NCBI RefSeq assembly: GCF_025465945.1
Contig: NZ_JANLNW010000033.1
Location: 1-35,146, forward strand
Length of the DNA: 35,146 nucleotides
Source: Pseudomonas sp. 6D_7.1_Bac1
Lineage (GTDB): Bacteria > Pseudomonadota > Gammaproteobacteria > Pseudomonadales > Pseudomonadaceae
Reading direction: 5' to 3'
The notes under the pieces were generated by a model that was not told where the DNA came from, ran no database searches, and saw only the letters and a program-made list of their open reading frames with translations. The translations under genes were made by a program, and so were the position numbers. Shown in pieces: positions 7,846 through 16,213 of this stretch; the first letter of the stretch is position 1, and the number at the start of each line of letters is the position of its first letter.

Positions 7846-9213
7846 ATGAATGCTCTAGCCCGCCGCGCCGCAGGCCTGCTGCTCAGCACAGTTTGTCTGC
7901 CCCTATCAGCTTTGGCTGCCGACCCTCAACCGACCCACGAATTCACCCTCGACAACGGCCTCAAGGTCGTCGTGCGCGAAGATCACCGGGCGCCCGTGGT
8001 GGTTTCCCAGGTCTGGTACAAGGTTGGCTCAAGCTATGAAACCCCGGGCCAGACCGGTTTGTCTCACGCCCTGGAACACATGATGTTCAAAGGCAGCGAG
8101 AAGGTGGGCCCCGGCGAAGCATCGTTGATCCTGCGCGACCTCGGCGCCGAAGAGAACGCCTTCACCAGCGACGACTACACCGCCTTTTACCAGGTGCTGG
8201 CCCGTGATCGCCTGGGCGTGGCCTTTGAACTTGAAGCTGACCGCATGGCCAACCTTCGCCTGCCGGCCGACGAGTTCAGCCGCGAGATCGAAGTGATCAA
8301 GGAAGAGCGCCGCATGCGCACCGACGACAAGCCGATGGCCAAAGCGTACGAGCGCTTCAAGGCCATGGCCTACCCGGCCAGCGGTTACCACACTCCGACC
8401 ATCGGCTGGATGGCTGACCTGAACCGCATGAAGATCGAGGAACTGCGCCACTGGTACACGTCCTGGTATGTGCCGAACAACGCCACGCTGGTGGTGGTCG
8501 GTGACGTGACCCCGGACGAAGTCAAAGCCCTGGCTCAACGCTACTTCGGGCCGATCCCGAAACGCGACGTGCCGCCGGCAAAGATTCCGCTGGAGCTGGC
8601 CGAACCCGGCGAGCGCCAGATCACCCTGCATGTACAGACGCAACTGCCAAGCCTGATGCTGGCCTTCAACGTGCCGAGCATCGCCACCGCGCAAGACAAA
8701 CGCTCGGTCAATGCCCTGCGGTTGATTGCGGCCCTGCTCGACGGTGGCTACAGCGCGCGCATCCCGGCACAACTGGAACGCGGCGAAGAACTGGTTTCCG
8801 GCGGCTCGTCAAGCTACGACGCCTACAGCCGCGGCGACAGCCTGTTTACCTTGTCGGCAGCACCGAACACCCAAAAACACAAAACCATCGCCCAGGCCGA
8901 AGCCGGTCTGTGGAAACTGCTCGAACAGCTGAAAACTACCGCTCCGTCGGCTGAAGAAGTTGAACGAGTACGCGCTCAAGTGATTGCCGGTCTGGTCTAC
9001 GAACGCGACTCGATCACCAGCCAAGCCACTGCCATTGGTCAGCTGGAATCCGTTGGTCTGTCATGGAAACTGATGGACACCGAACTCGCCGAACTGCAAA
9101 GCGTGACGCCGCAAGACATCCAGAAAGCTGCCCGTACTTATTTCACTCGCGAACGTCTCAGCGTTGCGCATGTACTGCCACTGCCCGAGGAAACCGCTCA
9201 TGAGCGAGAGTAA
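7846..9213 (+). CDS. Exported M16 (pitrilysin-family) zinc peptidase, catalytic subunit
   Basis: 455-residue M16B metallopeptidase. The N-terminus (about residues 1-25, ending ALAA) is a signal peptide, so the enzyme is probably periplasmic. The inverted zinc motif HxxEH is present as HALEH at residues 74-78, with the third ligand expected at Glu154 in EVIKEERRMRTDD, about 75 residues on. A second M16 domain follows. It overlaps the next gene, a non-catalytic paralogue, by 14 bases; pairs of this kind form heterodimers in known M16B systems. The natural substrate cannot be told from sequence. Confidence 0.92.
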   Translation: MNALARRAAGLLLSTVCLPLSALAADPQPTHEFTLDNGLKVVVREDHRAPVVVSQVWYKVGSSYETPGQTGLSHALEHMMFKGSEKVGPGEASLILRDLGAEENAFTSDDYTAFYQVLARDRLGVAFELEADRMANLRLPADEFSREIEVIKEERRMRTDDKPMAKAYERFKAMAYPASGYHTPTIGWMADLNRMKIEELRHWYTSWYVPNNATLVVVGDVTPDEVKALAQRYFGPIPKRDVPPAKIPLELAEPGERQITLHVQTQLPSLMLAFNVPSIATAQDKRSVNALRLIAALLDGGYSARIPAQLERGEELVSGGSSSYDAYSRGDSLFTLSAAPNTQKHKTIAQAEAGLWKLLEQLKTTAPSAEEVERVRAQVIAGLVYERDSITSQATAIGQLESVGLSWKLMDTELAELQSVTPQDIQKAARTYFTRERLSVAHVLPLPEETAHERE

Positions 9214-10690
9214 AAAACCACGCCTGGCCCTGATCGGGCTGGTCCTCGTCGCGCTGGTCGCCGCGCTCGGTTTCTACTTCAGCCGTTCGGCCGAGACCAA
9301 CGCCAGCGAAGCCCTCGACCAGGCCAAGACCAGCAAAAAACTGCAATCGCTGACCGAACTCGACGGCAAGGCGCCGAGCCACCGCACGCTGGACGTGCAA
9401 ACCTGGAAAACCGCTGAAGGCTCCAAAGTGCTGTTCGTCGCAGCCCCGGAGCTGCCGATGTTCGACATGCGCCTGATCTTTGCCGCCGGAAGCAGCCAGG
9501 ACGGTGACAAACCTGGCCTGGCCCTGCTGACCAACGCCATGCTCAACGAAGGCATTTCCGGTAAAGATGTCAGCAAAATCGCTGAAGGTTTCGATAGTTT
9601 GGGCGCCGACTTTGGCAACGGCGCCTACAAAGACATGGCCGTCGCCTCGCTGCGCAGCCTGAGCGCTGTGGATAAACGCGAACCGGCCCTGAAGCTGTTC
9701 GCCGAAGTGGTCGGCAAGCCGACGTTCCCGACCGACTCACTGGTGCGAATCAAGAACCAGATGCTCGCCGGTTTTGAATACCAGAAGCAAAACCCCGGCA
9801 AACTGGCGAGCCTGGAACTGATGAACCGCCTCTATGGCAGCCACCCTTACGCGCACTCAAGCGACGGCACCCCACAAAGCGTTCCGCCGATTACCGTGGC
9901 GCAACTGCGGGCCTTCCACGAGAAGGCCTATACGGCGGGCAACGTGGTGATCGCGCTGGTGGGCGACCTGTCGCGCAGCGAAGCCGAAGCGATTGCCGCA
10001 CAAGTCTCCGCTGCGCTGCCAAAAGGCCCGGCACTGGCGAAAATCGAACAACCGCTTGAACCAAAGGCCAGCGTCGGCCACATCGAGTTTCCGTCCAAGC
10101 AAACCAACCTGATGCTTGCGCAATTGGGCATCGACCGTGCAGATCCGGACTACGCGGCCCTCTCCATGGGCAACCAGATTCTTGGCGGCGGTGGCTTCGG
10201 CACCCGACTGATGAGCGAAGTGCGCGAAAAGCGCGGCCTGACCTATGGCGTCTACTCGGGCTTTACGCCGATGCAGGCCCGTGGTCCGTTCATGATCAAC
10301 CTGCAAACCCGCGCCGAAATGAGCGAAGGCACGCTTAAACTGGTGCAAGACGTGCTCGCCGACTTCCTTAAAACCGGGCCGACCCAGAAAGAACTCGACG
10401 ACGCCAAGCGTGAACTGGCCGGCAGCTTCCCGCTGTCCACCGCCAGCAACGCCGATATTGTCGGCCAACTGGGTGCCATGGGTTTCTACGACTTGCCGTT
10501 GAGCTACCTCGAAGACTTCATGCAGCAGTCCCAAAGCCTGACCATCGAGCAGGTCACCGCTGCCATGAACAAACACCTGAGCACGGACAAAATGGTCATC
10601 GTTACCGCAGGCCCTACCGTGCCGCAACAGCCGTTACCGGCCCCTACTGACAAACCTTCCGAGCAGCCGCTCGGGGTTCCGGAGCATTAA
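9200..10690 (+). CDS. M16 peptidase-like protein lacking the zinc motif
   Basis: 496-residue partner of the preceding peptidase. I start it at the ATG at 9200 (MSESKKPR), which has GAGGAAA upstream; the frame is open further back, but inside the previous gene. Residues 8-28 form a membrane anchor or uncleaved signal. Where HxxEH would be, the sequence reads LALLTNAMLNEG, so the zinc ligands are missing. The C-terminal half keeps the substrate-binding R/Y region (FGTRLMSEVREKRGLTYGVYS). I infer a non-catalytic subunit that helps bind substrate, as in mitochondrial processing peptidase alpha. Stop and rsmD start overlap by one base. Confidence 0.9.
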   Translation: MSESKKPRLALIGLVLVALVAALGFYFSRSAETNASEALDQAKTSKKLQSLTELDGKAPSHRTLDVQTWKTAEGSKVLFVAAPELPMFDMRLIFAAGSSQDGDKPGLALLTNAMLNEGISGKDVSKIAEGFDSLGADFGNGAYKDMAVASLRSLSAVDKREPALKLFAEVVGKPTFPTDSLVRIKNQMLAGFEYQKQNPGKLASLELMNRLYGSHPYAHSSDGTPQSVPPITVAQLRAFHEKAYTAGNVVIALVGDLSRSEAEAIAAQVSAALPKGPALAKIEQPLEPKASVGHIEFPSKQTNLMLAQLGIDRADPDYAALSMGNQILGGGGFGTRLMSEVREKRGLTYGVYSGFTPMQARGPFMINLQTRAEMSEGTLKLVQDVLADFLKTGPTQKELDDAKRELAGSFPLSTASNADIVGQLGAMGFYDLPLSYLEDFMQQSQSLTIEQVTAAMNKHLSTDKMVIVTAGPTVPQQPLPAPTDKPSEQPLGVPEH

Positions 10691-11307
10691 TGGCCAGTCC
10701 ATCGCGTCCTAAAAAACCTGTTCACAACGTCCATAACGGCGTGAACCAATTGCGCATCATCGGCGGCGAATGGCGCAGCCGTCGCCTGAGTTTCCCTGAC
10801 GCCCCAGGCTTGCGTCCGACACCTGATCGCGTGCGTGAAACCCTGTTCAACTGGCTCGCGCCGTATGTTGCCGGGGCCAAAGTGCTCGACCCGTTTGCCG
10901 GCAGTGGCGCGCTGTTTCTCGAAGCACTGTCTCGTGGCGCCGCCATGGGCCAGGCGCTGGACGCCAGCAGCCTGGCGGTTTCCAGCCTGAAAGAGCATTT
11001 GGGAACGTTGCGCTGCACCACCGGACAGGTGCAGACCGCCGACGCCCTGCGCTACCTGGAAACCCAGCCTGCGATCGCTTACGACCTGGTGTTCCTCGAT
11101 CCACCGTTCAACCAGAACCTGCTGCCCGCCGTTTGCGCCCTGCTCGAAGAACGCCAATGGCTGGCCGACGATGCGTGGATCTACACTGAAAGTGAAACCG
11201 CGCCATCGACCCTCGGTCTGCCAGGGGGCTGGCGCCTGCACCGGGAGCAGAAATCCGGGCGGGTCTACTACGCGTTGTGGCACCGTATGGCAGAGATCGC
11301 CGGTTAA
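10690..11307 (+). CDS. rsmD: 16S rRNA (guanine966-N2)-methyltransferase RsmD
   Basis: 205-residue SAM-dependent methyltransferase that modifies G966 of 16S rRNA. Motifs seen in order: RIIGGEWRSRRLSFPD near residue 22, RPTPDRVRETLFNWL, the SAM loop DPFAGSGALFLEALSRG near residue 68, and the catalytic FLDPPF near residue 137, the DPPF form typical of N-methylation of guanine. It shares one base (TAATG) with the upstream M16 gene, so it belongs to the same operon; this linkage is conserved in pseudomonads as I recall. Confidence 0.96.
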   Translation: MASPSRPKKPVHNVHNGVNQLRIIGGEWRSRRLSFPDAPGLRPTPDRVRETLFNWLAPYVAGAKVLDPFAGSGALFLEALSRGAAMGQALDASSLAVSSLKEHLGTLRCTTGQVQTADALRYLETQPAIAYDLVFLDPPFNQNLLPAVCALLEERQWLADDAWIYTESETAPSTLGLPGGWRLHREQKSGRVYYALWHRMAEIAG

Positions 11308-11379
11308 TCCACCGGCCTGAACAAGGCGCAAGCCTGGGGTCAACAGCCCCGGGCTCGCACCGCTGCATCGAGAACAATC

Positions 11380-12375
11380 GTGTCTACACCGCCAGATCGT
11401 TTCACCCCCGCCTTCGGCCTCGGCAACCCGCACCTGCAAACCTTGTGGGGACCACTGTGGCGCAAAACCACCCACCTGGATCGACAACGCGAACGCCTGT
11501 GGCTCGACGACGGTGACTTCCTCGACCTGGACTGGCATGGGCCGCACAGTGCCGATGCACCCTTGGTGCTGGTATTGCACGGTTTGACCGGCTCTTCGAA
11601 CTCACCCTATGTCGCCGGCCTGCAAAAAGCCCTGTTCACTCAAGGCTGGGCCAGCGTGGCGCTGAACTGGCGCGGCTGTTCGGGCGAGCCAAATCTGTTG
11701 CCGCGCAGCTATCACTCCGGTGCCAGCGAAGACCTCGCGGCGGCGATCAACCACCTTCGAGCCACACGGCCCTTGGCGCCGCTGTACGCAGTCGGCTACT
11801 CGCTGGGCGGCAACGTGTTACTCAAGCACCTGGGGGAAACCGGCAGCGACAGCCAGTTGCTGGGCGCAGTGGCGGTCTCGGTGCCCTTTCGTCTGGATCA
11901 ATGCGCCGACCGCATCGGTCAAGGTTTTTCCAAGGTCTACCAAGCGCACTTCATGCGCGAAATGCTCGCTTACATCAAAAACAAGCAACGGCAGTTTCTA
12001 CATGACGGCCGCCACGAAAGTCTGGAGACCCTGGCCAAACTGGGCTCGCTGGAAAACATGCGCACCTTCTGGGATTTCGATGGCCGGGTGACCGCGCCGT
12101 TGAACGGTTTCAAAGACGCGCAGGACTACTATCGCCGCGCCTCCAGCCGCTACTTTCTCGGTGAGATCCGTACACCGACGCTGATCATTCACGCGGCCGA
12201 CGATCCTTTCGTGTTCCTCCACAGCTTGCCGCAAACCGGCGAGTTATCAGACAGCACGCAGTTCGAATTGCAGGCCAAGGGCGGACATGTCGGCTTCGTC
12301 GACGGCACGTTCCGCAACCCCGGCTATTACCTGGAACGGCGCATCCCGCACTGGCTGACCAACGAACAGGGTTAA
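11380..12375 (+). CDS. YheT-type alpha/beta hydrolase
   Basis: 331-residue hydrolase of the YheT/Eip1 family. It opens MSTPPDRFTPAFGLGNPHLQ, with the family-typical GNPHLQTLW, and has the oxyanion region LHGLTGSSNSPYV, the nucleophile elbow GYSLGGN with Ser141, an Asp in HAADDPF and a His in KGGHVGFVDG, giving a full catalytic triad. The start is GTG at 11380; no ATG is placed better. The substrate is unknown; family members act on esters. It ends tail to tail with the sulfurtransferase gene, the two stop codons sharing TTAA. Confidence 0.9.
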   Translation: MSTPPDRFTPAFGLGNPHLQTLWGPLWRKTTHLDRQRERLWLDDGDFLDLDWHGPHSADAPLVLVLHGLTGSSNSPYVAGLQKALFTQGWASVALNWRGCSGEPNLLPRSYHSGASEDLAAAINHLRATRPLAPLYAVGYSLGGNVLLKHLGETGSDSQLLGAVAVSVPFRLDQCADRIGQGFSKVYQAHFMREMLAYIKNKQRQFLHDGRHESLETLAKLGSLENMRTFWDFDGRVTAPLNGFKDAQDYYRRASSRYFLGEIRTPTLIIHAADDPFVFLHSLPQTGELSDSTQFELQAKGGHVGFVDGTFRNPGYYLERRIPHWLTNEQG

Positions 12376-13226
12376 TCGCCCGTGGCAATCTTGCGCTTCG
12401 GATCGGTAATCCATTCGCTCCACGATCCGGCATACAGCGAAGCCAACGGATAACCGGCCAGGCACAACGCAAACAGGTTATGGCAAGCGGTCACACCCGA
12501 GCCGCAATAGGCCACCAGCTCGGTCGGCGAGCGATCACCCAACTTCGCTGCAAAGCGTTGCTTGAGTTGATCGGCAGGAAGGAAGCGCCCGTCGGCACCC
12601 AGGTTATCCGTGAACGCCGCACATTGCGCGCCGGGGATATGCCCGGCGACCGGGTCAATCGGCTCGACCTCGCCACGAAAACGCGGCAGACCACGAGCGT
12701 CGAGCAAGGTCAGCGTTGGTTGACCGAGGCGCTGTTGCAGTTTCTCGGCACTCACTAACAAGGTGTGGTCCGGCGCACCGGTAAAGGAACCACGGGTGAT
12801 TGCCGGGGCATCAAGACTCAGTGGCAAACCGGCCGCGTGCCAGGCCTTGAGGCCGCCATCGAGAATGAACACGCCGTTACGCTTGCCAAGCCAGGCCAGC
12901 AACCACCAAGCCCGCGCGGCATAGGAACCGGGGCCGTCGTCATACAGCACGATTTCGCTGTCGTTGCTGATACCCCAATCCTGCAAGCGCTCAATCAAGT
13001 GGTGCGGCGTCGGCAATGGATGACGACCGGTAACGCCCTTGACCACTGGCCCACTGAGGTCGCGATTCAGATCAGCAAACGAGGCACCGGCGATATGCCC
13101 TTCGGCATAGCTGCGATGGCCGTAATCCGGGTCTTCCAGGGCAAAACGACAATCCAGAATCACCAACCCGGCCTGGTCTTTTTTCTGGTCCAGGGCGTTC
13201 GGATTGATCAGTTGCGCAATGGGCAT
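12372..13226 (-). CDS. sseA: 3-mercaptopyruvate sulfurtransferase
   Basis: 284-residue two-domain rhodanese-fold protein. The N-terminal domain lacks a catalytic Cys, and the C-terminal domain has the active-site loop CGSGVTA at residues 241-247. That loop is the mercaptopyruvate type rather than the CRxGxR/T loop of thiosulfate rhodaneses. It would transfer sulfur from 3-mercaptopyruvate to thiols or cyanide in the cytoplasm. An AGGAGCC sequence precedes the ATG at 13226. It lies 31 bases downstream of the TetR gene on the same strand, so cotranscription is possible. Confidence 0.93.
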   Translation of the reverse strand: MPIAQLINPNALDQKKDQAGLVILDCRFALEDPDYGHRSYAEGHIAGASFADLNRDLSGPVVKGVTGRHPLPTPHHLIERLQDWGISNDSEIVLYDDGPGSYAARAWWLLAWLGKRNGVFILDGGLKAWHAAGLPLSLDAPAITRGSFTGAPDHTLLVSAEKLQQRLGQPTLTLLDARGLPRFRGEVEPIDPVAGHIPGAQCAAFTDNLGADGRFLPADQLKQRFAAKLGDRSPTELVAYCGSGVTACHNLFALCLAGYPLASLYAGSWSEWITDPKRKIATGD

Positions 13227-13257
13227 AGCGGGCTCCTGTGATTAACGTTGATCGATC

Positions 13258-13929
13258 CTACTGCACTTCTTCCAGAGCCTGGGCCAACGGCACGTAAAAC
13301 TCCTCGAACAAGGCATTGACCGCCTCACGCGCTTGATCCGTGACAAATCCGGCTTCCAGCACCAACACCTGATACACACCACGTTTAATGGCTTGCTCGC
13401 TGAGGTGGTTGGAGTTTTCCCGCGTGGTGCACAGGAACCTTACCCAGGACGTGAGGATGATCCAGGCGTTGAGCGTCAGGGATTCGATCTGGACCTTGTC
13501 CATGCACAGGATGCCGGCCTCGACAAAGCCTGCGTAAATCGCCGTGCCCTGGATCAGGCAGCGCTGGGAAAAACGCCGGTATCGGGCGGCCAGTTCGGCA
13601 TCGTTGTCGAGCAAGTGCTCAAGGTCGCGGTGCAAAAACCGATAGCGCCACATGGCGGCCAGCAGTTCCTGCAAATAGAAACGCTTGTCTTCCACGGTCG
13701 CGGCGCGGCCCTGGGGTGGGCGCAGAAAGCTCTCGACCAGGCTTTCGTACTCACTGAACAACACGGCGATGATCGCCTGCTTGTTGGGGAAGTGGTAGTA
13801 CAGGTTGCCCGGAGAAATCTCCATGTGCGCGGCGATATGGTTGGTGCTGATGCTGCGTTCGCCCTGTTGATTGAACAGCTCCAGGCTGTTCTGCACGATG
13901 CGCTCGCTGGTTTTTATTCGTGGGGCCAT
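13258..13929 (-). CDS. TetR-family transcriptional regulator
   Basis: 223-residue regulator. The N-terminal DNA-binding domain reads IVQNSLELFNQQGERSISTNHIAAHMEISPGNLYYHFPNK, a clear TetR helix-turn-helix, approximately residues 11-50. The C-terminal ligand domain is not assigned. It is transcribed divergently from the aldehyde dehydrogenase gene, with a strong palindrome in the shared spacer, so I infer that it controls that gene and itself. From memory, P. aeruginosa has the same pair. The ATG at 13929 has a weak ribosome binding site. Confidence 0.92.
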   Translation of the reverse strand: MAPRIKTSERIVQNSLELFNQQGERSISTNHIAAHMEISPGNLYYHFPNKQAIIAVLFSEYESLVESFLRPPQGRAATVEDKRFYLQELLAAMWRYRFLHRDLEHLLDNDAELAARYRRFSQRCLIQGTAIYAGFVEAGILCMDKVQIESLTLNAWIILTSWVRFLCTTRENSNHLSEQAIKRGVYQVLVLEAGFVTDQAREAVNALFEEFYVPLAQALEEVQ

Positions 13930-14021
13930 GGCTTGAGCTTTAATTCTTCAGTGCGTTGCCGGGCATCTTACGACCTATCCGCCGACGGATAAATCATCGC
14001 TTCCCGAGGATGTCATTTGAC

Positions 14022-14045
14022 TTTTTAGAGCATAGACTCTAAAAA
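14022..14045. promoter_or_regulatory. Probable TetR operator palindrome
   Basis: A perfect inverted repeat, TTTTTAGAG (14022-14030), six-base spacer, CTCTAAAAA (14037-14045), lies between the divergent TetR and aldehyde dehydrogenase genes. A further TTCTAAAAAAA half-site lies at 14054-14064, close to the dehydrogenase ribosome binding site. Size and place fit a TetR-dimer operator. Confidence 0.65.
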
Positions 14046-14075
14046 CCTCATCATTCTAAAAAAACCGGAGCTGCC

Positions 14076-15506
14076 ATGCCCGCCGACATTGCCTACCTGC
14101 AAAACTCCCAGCAGTCATTGAGTGAGCTCCACGATCTGTTTACCGCCCAGCGTCAGGCCTACGCAGCTCACCCGATGCCACCGGCCGCGCAGCGCCAGCA
14201 ATGGCTCAAGGCGTTACGTAACGTGCTGAGCGATGAGCGTCAGGCCTTGATCGACGCGATCAGCCAGGATTTCAGCCACCGCAGTGCCGATGAAACCCTG
14301 CTCGCCGAGTTGATGCCCAGCCTGCACGGCATTCATTACGCCAGCAAACACCTCAAAAACTGGATGAAAGCGTCCCCGCGCAAGGTCGGCATCGCCTTTC
14401 AGCCGGCAGCGGCCAAGGTGGTTTATCAGCCGCTGGGCGTGGTCGGGGTCATCGTGCCGTGGAACTACCCGTTGTACCTGGCCATCGGCCCCTTGGTCGG
14501 TGCGCTGTCGGCGGGCAACCGGGTGATGCTCAAGCTTAGCGAATCCACGCCGGCCACCGGGCAACTGCTCAAAACCCTGCTGGCCAAAGTATTCCCCGAA
14601 GATCTGGTATGCGTGGTGTTGGGCGAAGCCGAGGTCGGCATGGCCTTCTCCAAATTGCCCTTCGATCACCTACTGTTCACCGGTGCCACCAGCATCGGCA
14701 AACATGTCATGCGCGCGGCGGCCGAGAACCTGACGCCGGTGACACTGGAGCTGGGCGGCAAATCGCCGGCCATCGTTTCCCACGATGTACCGCTCAAGGA
14801 CGCCGCCGAACGCATTGCCTTCGGTAAAACCCTGAATGCCGGACAAACCTGTGTCGCACCGGACTACGTCCTGGTGCCGGAAGACCGGGTCGGCTCCTTC
14901 GTCGAAGCCTATCGCCAGGCTGTTCGTGGGTTTTATCCGACACTCGCGGACAACCCGGACTACACCGCCATCATCAATGAACGCCAATTGGCGCGTCTGC
15001 ACAGCTACCTCAGCGACGCCACCAGCAAGGGCGCGCTGCTGATCCCGATGTTCGAACAGGATCAGGGCCGGCGCATGAGCCACAGCCTGCTGCTGAATGT
15101 CAGCGACGAGATGATCGTGATGCAGGATGAAATCTTTGGCCCGGTGCTGCCGATCGTGCCTTACAAGAACCTGGATCAGGCCTTTGCCTACATCAACCAG
15201 CGGCCACGTCCGCTGGCGCTGTACTTCTTTGGCTACAACAAGGCCGAACAGAATCGCGTGCTCAACGAAACCCATTCCGGCGGCGTGTGCCTGAACGACA
15301 CCTTGCTGCACGTCGCACAGGACGACATGCCGTTTGGCGGCATCGGCGCGTCGGGCATGGGCCATTACCACGGCCGTGAAGGCTTCCTGACCTTCAGCAA
15401 GGCCAAAGGTGTGTTGATCAAGCAGCGCTTCAACGCGGCGAAGCTGATTTACCCGCCTTACGGCAAGTCGATCCAGAAGCTGATCCAGAAACTGTTCATC
15501 CGCTGA
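14076..15506 (+). CDS. calB: Coniferyl aldehyde dehydrogenase-like NAD(P)-dependent aldehyde dehydrogenase
   Basis: 476-residue aldehyde dehydrogenase that oxidises an aldehyde to the acid. Seen: GVVGVIVPWNYPLYLAIGPL (cofactor-binding start), FTGATSIGKHVMRAA, the Glu motif VTLELGGKSP and the catalytic Cys in NAGQTCVAPDYVLV. The length and C-terminus (KGVLIKQRFNAAKLIYPPYG) fit the coniferyl aldehyde dehydrogenase group annotated calB, but the physiological substrate could equally be an aliphatic aldehyde. GGAG lies eight to eleven bases upstream of the ATG. The Tat-type lipoprotein and GMC oxidoreductase genes downstream suggest a shared alcohol-to-acid oxidation route. Confidence 0.9.
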   Translation: MPADIAYLQNSQQSLSELHDLFTAQRQAYAAHPMPPAAQRQQWLKALRNVLSDERQALIDAISQDFSHRSADETLLAELMPSLHGIHYASKHLKNWMKASPRKVGIAFQPAAAKVVYQPLGVVGVIVPWNYPLYLAIGPLVGALSAGNRVMLKLSESTPATGQLLKTLLAKVFPEDLVCVVLGEAEVGMAFSKLPFDHLLFTGATSIGKHVMRAAAENLTPVTLELGGKSPAIVSHDVPLKDAAERIAFGKTLNAGQTCVAPDYVLVPEDRVGSFVEAYRQAVRGFYPTLADNPDYTAIINERQLARLHSYLSDATSKGALLIPMFEQDQGRRMSHSLLLNVSDEMIVMQDEIFGPVLPIVPYKNLDQAFAYINQRPRPLALYFFGYNKAEQNRVLNETHSGGVCLNDTLLHVAQDDMPFGGIGASGMGHYHGREGFLTFSKAKGVLIKQRFNAAKLIYPPYGKSIQKLIQKLFIR

Positions 15507-15532
15507 AACCTCATGACCGGGTAATAACAATA

Positions 15533-16078
15533 ATGAACCCAAGCCTGTCCGAATCCCCCGCGCTGTCACGGCGCGGCCTGCTTAAATTCAGCCTCTGCGC
15601 CACGGCGTTCCTGACCACTGCCGGCCTTGGCGCCAGCCTCAGTGGGTGCTCGGCCAGTAACCCGGCCAGCGGCTTCACCATTTTGCGCAGTACTGATTTA
15701 CCGTTTTTGCGGGCGCTGATCCCGGTGATGCTCGACGGTGCCGTGGCCGTCGAGAAACTCCCGGCCGCCCTCGAAAGTACCCTGCAATCGCTGGACAACG
15801 GCCTCAACCACCTGTCGCCGGAAATGCTCAAGCTGACCCAGCAACTGTTCGATGTTCTCGGCATGAGCGTGACCCGCGGACCGTTGACCGGGATTTGGGG
15901 CAGTTGGGAAAACGCCAGCAACGATGACATCCAGCACTTCCTGCAACGCTGGGAAAACAGCTCGCTGAGCCTGTTGCGCATGGGCCACAGCTCGATCCTG
16001 CAACTGGTGATGATGGCCTGGTACGGCCGCGCCGAATCATGGGCGCACTGCGGATACCCAGGACCGCCTACCGTTTGA
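15533..16078 (+). CDS. Tat-exported lipoprotein, likely small subunit of a GMC dehydrogenase
   Basis: 181-residue protein with a twin-arginine signal (SRRGLLKF, residues 12-19), a hydrophobic stretch, and a lipobox LSGC with Cys39 as the probable lipidation site. The rest is helical, with DLPFLRALIPVMLDG near residue 56, reminiscent of gluconate 2-dehydrogenase subunit 3 proteins. It lies 26 bases after calB and 135 bases before the GMC flavoprotein gene, which has no signal peptide. By analogy with membrane gluconate dehydrogenases, I infer that it carries the flavoprotein across the membrane and anchors it. The exact family is not certain. Confidence 0.82.
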   Translation: MNPSLSESPALSRRGLLKFSLCATAFLTTAGLGASLSGCSASNPASGFTILRSTDLPFLRALIPVMLDGAVAVEKLPAALESTLQSLDNGLNHLSPEMLKLTQQLFDVLGMSVTRGPLTGIWGSWENASNDDIQHFLQRWENSSLSLLRMGHSSILQLVMMAWYGRAESWAHCGYPGPPTV

Positions 16079-16092
16079 GGCCGTGGCGCCCC

Positions 16093-16157
16093 CATCGCGA
16101 GCAAGCTCGCTCCCACATTGATCGGATAAACCCTGTGGAAGCGAGCCTGCTCGCGAA
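16093..16157. repeat. REPIN (two inverted REP copies)
   Basis: CGCGAGCAAGCTCGCTCCC near 16096 and the inverted AAGCGAGCCTGCTCGCG near 16139. The first copy has AAGCT for AGGCT, and the second has GGAAG for GGGAG, so both are slightly diverged. The central segment is only about 20 bases. It lies between the lipoprotein and GMC genes without ending the operon in any obvious way. Confidence 0.85.
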
Positions 16158-16213
16158 AAGGCCCTGAAGCACACCACCCTATCCAGACCATAACAACAAG
16201 AGAGAGCCTGAAG

